DNA of 47,720 nt, taken from Paratissierella segnis. Lineage in GTDB: Bacteria > Bacillota > Clostridia > Tissierellales > Tissierellaceae. The stretch is taken from positions 1 to 47,720 of the forward strand of contig NZ_JACRTG010000027.1 of NCBI RefSeq assembly GCF_014385195.1, in the 5' to 3' direction. The position numbers were made by a program, and so were the translations under genes. Of this stretch, positions 34,045 to 42,360 are shown one piece after another. Under the pieces are notes generated by a model. The model worked only from the letters and a program-made list of their open reading frames with translations, searched no databases and was not told where the DNA came from. Within the stretch, counting starts at the first letter, position 1. Each line of letters opens with the position of its first letter.

Positions 34045-34141
34045 ACTATTCACCTCCTAAGTTTTTCCTCCACTCTCATCATGTATCTTAGGGACTCAAA
34101 ATGAGCACTTGCCTTTGATATCAGAGAGTGTGTGTAATCAC
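34045..34141 (-). promoter_or_regulatory. Structured rpsB leader
   Basis: The predicted transcript start is near 34141. A long-range stem CACTCTC/GAGAGTG (34124-34130 with 34071-34077) closes a domain containing a CTCA-TTT-TGAG hairpin at 34095-34105, just before the ribosome-binding site. This fits an autoregulatory ribosomal-protein leader, by position for S2; the class is not confirmed. Confidence 0.5.
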
Positions 34142-34147
34142 TATAGA

Positions 34148-34176
34148 ATTATAACATAAGCTATTTCCTAAATCAA
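34148..34176 (-). promoter_or_regulatory. rpsB promoter
   Basis: TTGATT at 34171-34176 and TATAAT at 34148-34153 (minus strand) are 17 bases apart, with TGT before the -10 forming an extended -10. The same -35 sequence and spacing occur in the rimP promoter. Confidence 0.75.
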
Positions 34177-34217
34177 TGATATTATTCTAAATATTTTTAA
34201 ATAAAATTCATAATTAA

Positions 34218-34300
34218 TTACAGTTCACACATTCCTTTGGATCTAAAAGGAATATCCTTAACTTAATTGTGCATTGTGAATTGTGAATTATGTACTGTAA
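34218..34300. repeat. Inverted-repeat element with heptamer run between rpsB promoter and codY
   Basis: An 83-base segment begins TTACAGT and ends with its exact complement ACTGTAA, 1 base past the codY stop. Inside are an ATTCCTTT/AAAGGAAT hairpin (34231-34253) and tandem TTGTGAA/TTGTGCA heptamers (34267-34290). The heptamers resemble those of the ispG-polC gap. It could be a small dispersed element and may also end codY transcription. Confidence 0.55.
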
Positions 34301-34301
34301 C

Positions 34302-35081
34302 CTATGATCTTGCCTTTTTTAATTCTTCAACCAGTTTATCATTAAGTATTTTTATATGAGTACCTTTCATACCTAAGGATCTTGACTCTATTACACCGGC
34401 ACTCTCAAATTTTCTTAATGCGTTAACTATTACAGATCTGGTTATACCAACTCTATCTGCTATTTTACTGGCTACTAAGAGCCCTTCAGAACCGTCTAAT
34501 TCATTGAAAATATGCTCCATTGCTTCCAGCTCGGAATATGATAATGTTCCGATAGCCATCTGTACAACAGATTTCTTTCTAGCTTCCTCTTCAATTTCTT
34601 CGTTAGTTGCCCTTAGAATTTCCATTCCAACTATTGTTGCACAATATTCTGCAAGTATCAAATCGGATTCGTCGAATTCTCTTTCTATTCTGGCTAAGAC
34701 CAAAGTACCTAATCTATTACCTCCGCTATTTACGGGTATAATTGTGGATATCTTGTCCGGATAATCACATTTGGATACTTGATCAAATACACAATCACTT
34801 ATTTCCTTTGTATTTTCTTTTGTTTCAGATATCTTAAGTAATTCATCATTATATTTTTTAGGGAAGCGTTTTTCTTTCCCAATCTCTGCGTTTATAATTT
34901 CACATTCATAACCTTTGCATAATTCATATCCCAGAACTCTTCCTTTTTTACTTGCTATATAAACATTAGCTTCCATTATGTCACTTAATATTTTACTGAG
35001 TTCAACAAATGAAACAGGTCTAGTTCCGTATGACTGAATATTTTTATTAAGCCTTCGCGTCTTTTGCAATAAACTTTCCAT
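34302..35081 (-). CDS. codY: GTP-sensing global transcriptional repressor CodY
   Basis: 259 residues, the same length as Bacillus CodY. It represses amino-acid uptake, degradation and adaptation genes when GTP and branched-chain amino acids are plentiful. The N-terminal GAF domain (LLQKTRRLNKNIQ, then SDIMEANVYIASKKGRVLGY) binds the branched-chain amino acids. The C-terminal winged helix-turn-helix carries the highly conserved ASKIADRVGITRSVIVNALR at about residues 202-221. The ATG follows a GGGG-type site. The next gene upstream is topA, 152 bases away. CodY-box-like sites lie in that gap. Confidence 0.98.
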   Translation of the reverse strand: MESLLQKTRRLNKNIQSYGTRPVSFVELSKILSDIMEANVYIASKKGRVLGYELCKGYECEIINAEIGKEKRFPKKYNDELLKISETKENTKEISDCVFDQVSKCDYPDKISTIIPVNSGGNRLGTLVLARIEREFDESDLILAEYCATIVGMEILRATNEEIEEEARKKSVVQMAIGTLSYSELEAMEHIFNELDGSEGLLVASKIADRVGITRSVIVNALRKFESAGVIESRSLGMKGTHIKILNDKLVEELKKARS

Positions 35082-35144
35082 ATAATACTTATCCCCCTTA
35101 TTTTTCTTCTATTTTCAAATTTAAGCAATATTATTATTTTTAAT

Positions 35145-35159
35145 ATAATTCTGAATATT
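35145..35159 (-). promoter_or_regulatory. CodY-box-like site, proximal
   Basis: AATATTCAGAATTAT on the minus strand matches 11 of 15 positions of the CodY box AATTTTCWGAAAATT and lies 64 bases upstream of the codY start. Confidence 0.4.
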
Positions 35160-35191
35160 TATACATATATAAGATACTATAAAATCTCCAA

Positions 35192-35206
35192 AATGTACAG
35201 AAAATA
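35192..35206 (-). promoter_or_regulatory. CodY-box-like site, distal
   Basis: TATTTTCTGTACATT on the minus strand matches 12 of 15 positions of the CodY box AATTTTCWGAAAATT. Two such sites in one short gap before codY fit autoregulation. Confidence 0.45.
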
Positions 35207-35233
35207 ATCAAAATATTTTATATCCTTTACTTT

Positions 35234-37312
35234 TTATTTTTTGATATACCCACACTCCTTATTTGAACATCTTATTGTGTCTCCACTTTTATTTCTCTTT
35301 ATAACCATGTATTCACCACAATTTGGACACTTCTCGTCATATGGTTCATCCCATGAAACAAATTCACAATTGGGATAATTACTGCACCCGTAAAAAGTTC
35401 TTCCATTTTTTGTCTTTTTCCTAACAATCTTACCATCATCACACTCAGGACAATTTACATTTATCTCATCCAATATCGGTTTTGTATTTCTGCATTCAGG
35501 AAACCCCGGACATGCTAAAAATTTTCCATAACGGCCTGATTTAATTACCATGTTTCTGCCGCATTTTTCGCACAACACATCACTTACTTCATCTTTAACT
35601 TCGATTTTATCAATTTCGTCTTCAGCTTTTTCTAATTCAACCTTAAAATCGCTATAGAAATCATCTACTACTTCCACCCAAGTTAGGTTGCCTTCTGCGA
35701 TATTATCCAGTTTTTTCTCTAAATCAGCTGTAAACTCTTCATTGACCACAATGTTAAAGTATTCAGTAAGCAAATCATTTACCAACTTTCCCAAATCGGT
35801 TGGATAAAATATTTTATTTTCCAGTGCTACATAATTCCTTGCTAAAATAGTCGCTATAGTAGGAGCATAGGTACTTGGTCTTCCTATCCCCTTTTCTTCC
35901 ATAGTTTTAATTAATGAAGCTTCTGTAAACCTTGCCGGTGGTTGAGTGAAATTTTGTTTTGGTAGGATATCTTTTAATTTTAAAATATCTCCTTCATTCA
36001 AATCAGGAATTTTCATATCCGCAATTTCCTCATCCGTGGTTATATATACCTTTAAAAAACCGAGAAATGCCAGTTTTGAACCTGAGGCTTTAAACAGATT
36101 ATCATTATTTAGTATATTTACACTCAAAGTATCATAAATTGCTTCTTTCATCTGTGATCCCACAAATCTATCCCAGATTAATTTATATAATTTAAACTGG
36201 TCTTTAGACAAAAAACCTTTAATCTCATCAGGTATTCTCAGTACATTTGTAGGTCGTATCCCTTCATGCGCATCTTGTGTTTCTTTTTTTGATTTATTTG
36301 TATAATCTTTACCGCCATTTGAATATTCTTTTCCAAAATTCTTGTAAATAAAATCCTTGGTAGAATTTATTGCTTCTTTTGCTATTCTGGTAGAGTCTGT
36401 TCTCATATATGTTATAAGACCAATAGTTCCTTCTTTTCCTAAATCTATACCTTCATATAGTTGCTGTGCAACCATCATTGTCTTTTTTGTTGTAAATCCC
36501 AATTTTTTTGAAGCATCCTGTTGTAAAGTACTTGTAGTAAAAGGGGGATATGGCTTTCTCTTTCTTTGTCCTCTCTTTATACCATGTACAATAAAATTGT
36601 TGTTTTCAATTTCGGATAAAATCTTATTTACTTCTTCTTCTGTCTTTAATTCAACTTTTTTTTCTTTATTATTGATATATTTTCCGATGAAATTCGCTTC
36701 AAAAGATTCCCTATCCTTCGATAGCAAAGCTTTAATTGTCCAATATTCCTGAGGTATAAAGTTGTCTATTTCTTCCTCTCTATCACATATAAATTTTACA
36801 GCGACTGATTGAACTCTACCGGCACTAAGCCCTTTTTTAATCTTCTTCCATAGAAGAGGACTTATTTTATATCCTACAAGCCTATCCAAAATTCTCCTAG
36901 CTTGCTGTGCATCTATTAAATTTATATCTAAAGCTCTTGGCTTTTTTATCGCATTTTTGATGGCATTTGAAGTAATTTCATTAAATTCTACCCTAACCTT
37001 GTCATTAGGATCTATATCTAATATATAGGCAAGATGCCATGATATGGCTTCGCCTTCTCTATCTGGGTCAGTTGCAAGCAGGATCTTGTCAGCATTTTTC
37101 CCTTCTTTTTTTAACTCATTAATCAATGGCCCCTTACCACGAATATTAATATATTTAGGTTTGAAATTATCTTCAATATCAATACCTAAAGTACTCTTTG
37201 GTAGGTCACGTATATGACCTACAGAGGCAATAACCTTATAGCTTTTACCCAAAATCTTACCTATTGTTTTTGCCTTTGCAGGGGATTCTACAATCACTAA
37301 ATTTTTTGCCAA
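35234..37312 (-). CDS. topA: DNA topoisomerase I (type IA)
   Basis: 692 residues from a TTG at 37312 behind GGAGGTG; the in-frame GTG at 37321 lies within that site. It relaxes negative supercoils. The Toprim domain begins NLVIVESPAKAKTI, with ATDPDREGEAISWHL near residue 80; the catalytic tyrosine is in TYMRTDSTRI near 300. Three C4 zinc ribbons end the protein: CEKCGRNM with CPGFPEC, CPECDDGK with CSNYPNC, and CPNCGEY with CSNKEC. It follows dprA by about 19 bases, as in Bacillus and Clostridium. Confidence 0.98.
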   Translation of the reverse strand: MAKNLVIVESPAKAKTIGKILGKSYKVIASVGHIRDLPKSTLGIDIEDNFKPKYINIRGKGPLINELKKEGKNADKILLATDPDREGEAISWHLAYILDIDPNDKVRVEFNEITSNAIKNAIKKPRALDINLIDAQQARRILDRLVGYKISPLLWKKIKKGLSAGRVQSVAVKFICDREEEIDNFIPQEYWTIKALLSKDRESFEANFIGKYINNKEKKVELKTEEEVNKILSEIENNNFIVHGIKRGQRKRKPYPPFTTSTLQQDASKKLGFTTKKTMMVAQQLYEGIDLGKEGTIGLITYMRTDSTRIAKEAINSTKDFIYKNFGKEYSNGGKDYTNKSKKETQDAHEGIRPTNVLRIPDEIKGFLSKDQFKLYKLIWDRFVGSQMKEAIYDTLSVNILNNDNLFKASGSKLAFLGFLKVYITTDEEIADMKIPDLNEGDILKLKDILPKQNFTQPPARFTEASLIKTMEEKGIGRPSTYAPTIATILARNYVALENKIFYPTDLGKLVNDLLTEYFNIVVNEEFTADLEKKLDNIAEGNLTWVEVVDDFYSDFKVELEKAEDEIDKIEVKDEVSDVLCEKCGRNMVIKSGRYGKFLACPGFPECRNTKPILDEINVNCPECDDGKIVRKKTKNGRTFYGCSNYPNCEFVSWDEPYDEKCPNCGEYMVIKRNKSGDTIRCSNKECGYIKK

Positions 37313-37331
37313 AATAAACACCTCCGACTTT

Positions 37332-38423
37332 CTAATTTAAAGTAAATATCCTATTAGAAAGTTCTTTGATTAATCCTTTCAATTCTAATATTGTAAGCAC
37401 ACTCATTATACTGGAAATATCCATTCCAGTCTTCATTGCAATTGTATCGCAATGAGTTGGTCCTTCTTCTATAATTTTAATTATATTTGCCTCTGTATTG
37501 CTTAATGAAAAATAATCAATTGATTCTCTTTTCTTTTTTTCCATATGAGCTTGCAGCTCATAAATTTCTTCTATTATATCATCGATGTCAAGTAACGGTC
37601 TTGCACCATCTTTTATCAGTCTATTGGTTCCACCGCTGTATATGCTATTTATATTGCCCGGCAAAGCAAAGACTTCCTTACCTTGGTCCAATGCAAGATG
37701 TGCTGTAATCAATGAGCCTGATTTTTCTTTTGCTTCGATTACTACTACTCCAAGAGATAGTCCTGAGATTATTCTATTTCTTTGGGGAAAATTGTAATTA
37801 AAAGGTTGTGTACCTATAGGAAATTCTGTAAAAACTATACCATTTTGAGCAACTTCATTGTAAAGTGCATAGTTTTTCTTAGGATATATTACATCTATTC
37901 CATTACCTAAAACTCCTATTGTCCTACCTCCGGCTTCAATTGCACTCTTATGGGCTACTGAATCAATCCCTAAAGCAAGACCGCTCACAATAGTGATTCC
38001 CATATTCACCAACTCTTTTGCAAATTTCTCGCATGCCCATTTCCCATATGCTGTCGCCTTTCTGGAACCAACTATAGCTATTGCAAGGCTATCTTCCTCT
38101 TTATACTTTCCCATAATATATAATACTATAGGTCTATCATATATATATTTTAATCTTTCAGGATAATTCTCATCTAAAATTGTAATTATGTCTATATTAA
38201 GTGAATTAATTTTATTTTTTAATTCTAATAAATAATTATTATTTCTATTGCTTAAAATTTTATCAACTAAATCATCCTTATTATTTAGTATTTTTCTTAA
38301 TATATTTTCTTTTAAAGTCCAAACTTCTCTTATGTCATCAAATAATTCCATTATTTTTATTATGTTTTTATTTCCGATATTTAAACTGTTTAAATAAATC
38401 AATATATCTCTTTCTGTAATCAA
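37332..38423 (-). CDS. dprA: DNA-processing protein DprA (Smf)
   Basis: 363 residues. DprA protects incoming single-stranded DNA and loads RecA on it during transformation. A helix-hairpin N-terminal region precedes the Rossmann-like domain, which shows VGSRKATAYGKWACEKFA near residue 118, VSGLALGIDSVAHKSAI near 148 and GTQPFNYNFPQRNRIISGLS near 210. A C-terminal winged-helix domain spans about 300-363. It is 4 bases from comM. With comM and yraN nearby it hints at latent DNA-uptake functions, though the gene is also widespread in non-competent bacteria. Confidence 0.96.
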   Translation of the reverse strand: MITERDILIYLNSLNIGNKNIIKIMELFDDIREVWTLKENILRKILNNKDDLVDKILSNRNNNYLLELKNKINSLNIDIITILDENYPERLKYIYDRPIVLYIMGKYKEEDSLAIAIVGSRKATAYGKWACEKFAKELVNMGITIVSGLALGIDSVAHKSAIEAGGRTIGVLGNGIDVIYPKKNYALYNEVAQNGIVFTEFPIGTQPFNYNFPQRNRIISGLSLGVVVIEAKEKSGSLITAHLALDQGKEVFALPGNINSIYSGGTNRLIKDGARPLLDIDDIIEEIYELQAHMEKKKRESIDYFSLSNTEANIIKIIEEGPTHCDTIAMKTGMDISSIMSVLTILELKGLIKELSNRIFTLN

Positions 38424-38427
38424 AATA

Positions 38428-39957
38428 TTACCCCCAATATTTATTGTCTAAAGTCCTATACCTTATAGCTTCAAGTATATGCTCATCCTCGATATTCTCT
38501 TTCCCATCTAAATCTGCTATAGTTCTGGATATCTTTAGTAATTTATTGTAGGTTCTTCCACTAAATTTATATTTTATAAAAGCCTTTTTCATTATTCTCT
38601 CAGACGATGAGGATAATTTGCAATATTTCTTTATGTCCTTAGTCAAAATTTGTGAATTGTTAAATATTTTATCTTCTTTATATCTTTCAAGTTGTATTTC
38701 ACGAGCTCTTTTTACCCTTTCTCTTATTGTACTGGAAGATTCTTGCTTAATATCATTGTTTAAATCTTTATACGCCACAGGTAAAACTTCTATATGTATG
38801 TCAATTCTATCTAGTAAAGGATTGCTAATTTTCCCTAGATATCTATCTATACTGCCTTGTGAGCAAGTGCATTCGTGTGTAGGATCCCCATAATATCCAC
38901 AAGGACAAGGATTCATACTGGCGATGAACATAAATTTAGCTGGATATGTAATTGTAGCATTAACTCTGGATATATTAACAACACCATCTTCAAGGGGTTG
39001 CCTCAATACCTCTAAAACATTTTTCTGAAACTCCGGAAGCTCATCTAAAAATAAAACTCCATTGTGTGCAAGAGATACTTCACCGGGTTTAGGTATCCTT
39101 CCGCCTCCAATTAGAGATATATTGGATGCAGTATGATGAGGAGCCCTAAAGGGTCTTTCTTCTATTAATGATTTTGATTTTAATAAACCGGCTATGCTAT
39201 ATATCTTCGTAACTTCAATGGATTCTTCAAATGAAAGTTTGGGAAGTATTGTCGGTAGTCTTCTAGCGGCCATTGTCTTTCCTGAGCCTGGGGGGCCAAT
39301 AATCAAAAGGTTATGAGAGCCGGCTGCAGCTACCTCCAACGCTCTTTTTAAACTATCTTGACCTTTTATATCTGCAAAATCCACTTTAAAATCTTTATTG
39401 TCATCTTCCTTATCATAAGACATTCCGTCAAAAGGCTCTATAGCAAGTTCATCATTCAAATAATCTACAACTTCATTTAAGTTTTTCACTGGAATAATCT
39501 CCATATCGGAAATAACACCGCATTCTTCCCTATTATCAAATGGTACTATACACCTTTTGATATTATAATCCCTCATAGAAATGACCATAGGTAACGCTCC
39601 GTCTATTGAGTTGATAGTCCCATCCAATGCCAATTCCCCTAAAAAGATACTATTCGAAATTTCTTTATCATTTATCAATCCATCTGCAATGAGTATACCG
39701 ATTGCAATTGCCAGGTCCATTTGGGAACCTTCTTTTTTAAGATTAGCCGGAGCAAGATTGATTGTTATACGGTTAAGAGGAAATTCATATCCGCTATTCT
39801 TAATTGCTGCTCTGACTCGTTCTTTTGATTCTTTGATGGCAGTATCCGGCAAGCCAACAATATTAAACACAGGCAGCCCCCTTGATAGATCAGTCTCGAC
39901 CTCTATGACAAATCCATTAAGTCCTAATAATACACAAGTTTTTATTTTAGAATACAT
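38428..39957 (-). CDS. comM: YifB/ComM family Mg-chelatase-like AAA+ ATPase
   Basis: 509 residues from the ATG at 39957, which follows AGGAGG; longer upstream starts overlap yraN and lack a site. The N-terminal ChlI/Lon-like S5 domain starts MYSKIKTCVLLGLNGFVIEV. The AAA+ module has Walker A IGPPGSGKTMAARRLP near residue 213 and Walker B GVLFLDELPEF. A C4-type zinc motif lies in NPCPCGYYGDPTHECTCS. ComM of Gram-negatives is a helicase for branch migration during natural transformation; in Firmicutes the role is less defined. Confidence 0.95.
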   Translation of the reverse strand: MYSKIKTCVLLGLNGFVIEVETDLSRGLPVFNIVGLPDTAIKESKERVRAAIKNSGYEFPLNRITINLAPANLKKEGSQMDLAIAIGILIADGLINDKEISNSIFLGELALDGTINSIDGALPMVISMRDYNIKRCIVPFDNREECGVISDMEIIPVKNLNEVVDYLNDELAIEPFDGMSYDKEDDNKDFKVDFADIKGQDSLKRALEVAAAGSHNLLIIGPPGSGKTMAARRLPTILPKLSFEESIEVTKIYSIAGLLKSKSLIEERPFRAPHHTASNISLIGGGRIPKPGEVSLAHNGVLFLDELPEFQKNVLEVLRQPLEDGVVNISRVNATITYPAKFMFIASMNPCPCGYYGDPTHECTCSQGSIDRYLGKISNPLLDRIDIHIEVLPVAYKDLNNDIKQESSSTIRERVKRAREIQLERYKEDKIFNNSQILTKDIKKYCKLSSSSERIMKKAFIKYKFSGRTYNKLLKISRTIADLDGKENIEDEHILEAIRYRTLDNKYWG

Positions 39958-40019
39958 AGCCATCCTCCTTTCAAAATTGATTGCCATGGAAATAACTAAA
40001 ATACTACATTTTCCAATCT

Positions 40020-40376
40020 TTATAGACAAAAAGCATTTTTCAAATGGTTGATTTTAAAATCTTTTGTCATATAGACTTCGATTATATCATATCTTAGTTG
40101 AGTATCTAGGTAGTTGTAATATTTTATATAAATTAAAGATGTATTTATAATCTTTCTTTGTTTTCTAAAATCTACCGCTTCAAAAGCATAGCCATATGAC
40201 ATGCTTGTCCTTGTCTTAACTTCAACAAAAACAAGCATATCTCTATCCATCGCAATTATATCTATTTCACCTATACGATTTCTATAATTTGTGGCAAGAA
40301 TTCTATATCCTAATGAAACAAGATAATCCTTTGCCAATTCTTCACCGGACTTGCCCTTAGCAATATTATCTATCAT
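40020..40376 (-). CDS. yraN: YraN/UPF0102 family nuclease-like protein
   Basis: 118 residues, usual size. The endonuclease-like fold carries GKSGEELAKDYLVSLGYRIL and the PD-(D/E)xK-like core RNRIGEIDIIAMDRDMLVFVEVKTR (E and D of GEIDII, E-x-K of VEVK). The biochemical role is not established. It lies between rnhB and comM, 4 bases from rnhB, the usual place in Firmicutes. Confidence 0.94.
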   Translation of the reverse strand: MIDNIAKGKSGEELAKDYLVSLGYRILATNYRNRIGEIDIIAMDRDMLVFVEVKTRTSMSYGYAFEAVDFRKQRKIINTSLIYIKYYNYLDTQLRYDIIEVYMTKDFKINHLKNAFCL

Positions 40377-40380
40377 TAAA

Positions 40381-40995
40381 TCAGCCTTCTAGTATTTTTT
40401 TTAAAAATGTATTTCTATGTAAAGGTGTCTTACCTAGTGTTTTTAATGCCTGTATATGTGCTTTTGTTCCATAACCCTTATTCTTTTTTAAACTGTAATT
40501 AGGGTACTGCTTGTCCCATTCTAAGCATAAATTATCCCTATATACCTTTGCAATTATTGACGCACAAGCTATACCATGAGATATCTCATCACCTTTAATT
40601 ATACTTGTCTGTGAAATATTATCAATATATACCTTTTCTGCATCTATCAAAAGATGATCTGGGATTATTCTGTTATTATTTTTATCTTTAAGATTTTCAA
40701 CTGCCAATTTCATACTAAGTCTGGTAGCTTCTTTAATATTAATTCTATCCACTTCCATAGAATTTACCCTGCCTATTCCATAAGCTACACATCTTTCCAA
40801 TATTATATCATAAAGGAATTCCCTTTTCTTGGAAGTTAATTTTTTTGAATCTTTAACTCCATCTATGATAAGTCCCTTTGGCATAATAATAGCACAGGAA
40901 ACTACATCGCCAAACAAACATCCTCGCCCTACCTCATCAATACAAGCGATAGTTGAAAACCCCTTATCATAAATTCCATTTTCTATTTCTAACAA
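40381..40995 (-). CDS. rnhB: Ribonuclease HII
   Basis: 204 residues. It nicks at ribonucleotides embedded in DNA and removes RNA primers. The catalytic DEDD set is visible: CIDEVGRGCLFGDVV (D and E) near residue 19, then DSKKLTSKKRE, LLIDAEKVYI and HGIACASIIAKVYRDN. The conserved C-terminal NKGYGTKAHIQAL follows. It begins about 11 bases after rbgA. Confidence 0.97.
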   Translation of the reverse strand: MLEIENGIYDKGFSTIACIDEVGRGCLFGDVVSCAIIMPKGLIIDGVKDSKKLTSKKREFLYDIILERCVAYGIGRVNSMEVDRINIKEATRLSMKLAVENLKDKNNNRIIPDHLLIDAEKVYIDNISQTSIIKGDEISHGIACASIIAKVYRDNLCLEWDKQYPNYSLKKNKGYGTKAHIQALKTLGKTPLHRNTFLKKILEG

Positions 40996-41006
40996 ATTTC
41001 GTCACC

Positions 41007-41855
41007 TTAACTTTCCGGAAGCTCTAGAGTAATTCTACCCATATTCCCTTTTCTGAAATCATCTAAAATAATATTACCAGCTTTAGTATAGTCTATTTCT
41101 CCTCCTTTAACAATACATCCACGTATTCTGCCTATTGAATCCAAAATTTCTAAAGCCGTTTTATCCTCCAAATTTACCTTATATCTATCAATTAAAAGTT
41201 CCGGATAAATCTTTATCATATCTTCTATAAATCTCAATGCTAAAGTTTCAACATCCAGTATTTCATCTTTAATTGCTCCAGTAAAAGCTAAATTTAACCC
41301 GACTTGTTGGTCTTCAAATTTTGGCCATAATATTCCGGGAGTATCCAACAGTTCAAGATTTCCTTTTGTTTTAATCCATTGATTTGATTTCGTAATACCG
41401 GGCTTGTTTCCTGTTTTAGCACCGCGCCTTTCTGTTAATGTGTTTATTAGTGTAGATTTTCCTACATTTGGAATCCCTATTATCATTGCTCGAATAGGCA
41501 GGTTTTTTACACCCTTTTTGGCATAAGCCAGCCTTTTTTCACTTGTTACTTCATTTGACAGACTAATCAGTTTATCTATTCCTTTTCCTTTTAAAGCATC
41601 TATTAGGACTGATGGAATGCTGCTTTTATTAAAAAAATCCTGCCATATTATATTTACTTTTGAATCAGCCAAATCAGATTTATTCAATATAATAACCCTA
41701 GCCTTATCGCCAACAATCATATCTATCATTGGATTGCGACTGCTATATGGTATTCTTGCATCTATCAGCTCAAATATTACATCTACCAATTTTAAATTAT
41801 TTTGGATAGACTCTTTGGTTTTTTTCATATGACCGGGATACCAATTAATGTTCAC
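41007..41855 (-). CDS. rbgA: Ribosome biogenesis GTPase RbgA (YlqF)
   Basis: 282 residues. RbgA is a circularly permuted GTPase needed to finish the 50S subunit. The order of motifs is permuted as expected: G4 NKSDLAD near residue 58, then G1 GIPNVGKSTL near 123 and G3 DTPGILWP near 168. The N-terminus INWYPGHMKKTKESI is diagnostic, and a C-terminal ANTAR-like RNA-binding helix bundle follows. It starts at GTG behind AGGTGATTTA. It is next to rplS, as in Bacillus. Confidence 0.97.
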   Translation of the reverse strand: MNINWYPGHMKKTKESIQNNLKLVDVIFELIDARIPYSSRNPMIDMIVGDKARVIILNKSDLADSKVNIIWQDFFNKSSIPSVLIDALKGKGIDKLISLSNEVTSEKRLAYAKKGVKNLPIRAMIIGIPNVGKSTLINTLTERRGAKTGNKPGITKSNQWIKTKGNLELLDTPGILWPKFEDQQVGLNLAFTGAIKDEILDVETLALRFIEDMIKIYPELLIDRYKVNLEDKTALEILDSIGRIRGCIVKGGEIDYTKAGNIILDDFRKGNMGRITLELPES

Positions 41856-41869
41856 TAAATCACCTACTT

Positions 41870-41900
41870 AAAAATAAAAATGGGACTACATAGCCCCATT
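41870..41900 (-). terminator. Intrinsic terminator after rplS
   Basis: AATGGG pairs with CCCATT (with additional inner pairs) and is followed by TTTTATTTTT on the minus strand, 2 bases past the rplS stop. Confidence 0.8.
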
Positions 41901-41902
41901 TA

Positions 41903-42250
41903 TTAGTAATTTCTCTTCTCTTTAATTTTCGCAGCTTTACCTTGTCTGTCTCTTAAATAGTAAAGTTTAGCTCTTCTTACTTTACCTCTTCTAGTTACAA
42001 CAAGCTTCTCAATTCTTGGAGAATGTATAGGGAATGTTCTTTCAACACCTACTCCATAAGACAATCTTCTTACAGTAAATGTCCTTCTTGCTCCCTCGCC
42101 TTGAATTTTTATTACAGTACCTTCATATACTTGAATTCTTTCACGTGTTCCCTCAATAACCTTGTAATGAACTTGAACTGTATCTCCAACATTAAAATCA
42201 GGTAAATCATTCCTTAATTGTTCATCTTCAATCATTTTAATTATATCCAT
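41903..42250 (-). CDS. rplS: 50S ribosomal protein L19 (bL19)
   Basis: 115 residues from the ATG at 42250, 8 bases after GGGAGG; an upstream in-frame start would read through the leader. L19 sits at the subunit interface. Core segments are FNVGDTVQVHYKVIEGTRER, VYEGTVIKIQGEGARRTFTV and VERTFPIHSPRIEKL, ending with the basic KVRRAKLYYLRDRQGKAAKI. It has its own promoter and leader after trmD. Confidence 0.98.
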   Translation of the reverse strand: MDIIKMIEDEQLRNDLPDFNVGDTVQVHYKVIEGTRERIQVYEGTVIKIQGEGARRTFTVRRLSYGVGVERTFPIHSPRIEKLVVTRRGKVRRAKLYYLRDRQGKAAKIKEKRNY

Positions 42251-42317
42251 AGTTTGTTCCTCCCTTCTCCATAGATGTTCTTGCGATTTACGCAGAGGAC
42301 CACCCTTAATCAACACT
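42251..42317 (-). promoter_or_regulatory. Putative L19 leader of rplS
   Basis: The predicted leader starts near 42317. It contains GGTGGTCCTCTGCG followed by CGCAAGAACA, with GCG/CGC pairing around TAAAT (42281-42291), just before the ribosome-binding site. An autoregulatory L19 leader is known in low-GC Gram-positives, and the GGTCCTCTG...AGAACA pattern fits it by my recollection. Confidence 0.5.
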
Positions 42318-42323
42318 TTGAGT

Positions 42324-42352
42324 ATTATAGCATAACAAAGTTTTATTTACAA
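42324..42352 (-). promoter_or_regulatory. rplS promoter with extended -10
   Basis: TTGTAA at 42347-42352 and TATAAT at 42324-42329 are 17 bases apart; TGC precedes the -10. It lies right after trmD. Confidence 0.75.
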
Positions 42353-42360
42353 CAAATTTT

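Noticed and set aside
37332..40376. dprA-comM-yraN considered as a dedicated competence island
   Set aside because: These genes stand in this order in many non-transformable Firmicutes and no DNA-uptake machinery genes are in the window.
42251..42316. Longer rplS start reading through the leader
   Set aside because: L19 proteins begin at the MDIIK-like segment, and the ATG at 42250 has a GGGAGG site. The upstream codons belong to the structured leader.
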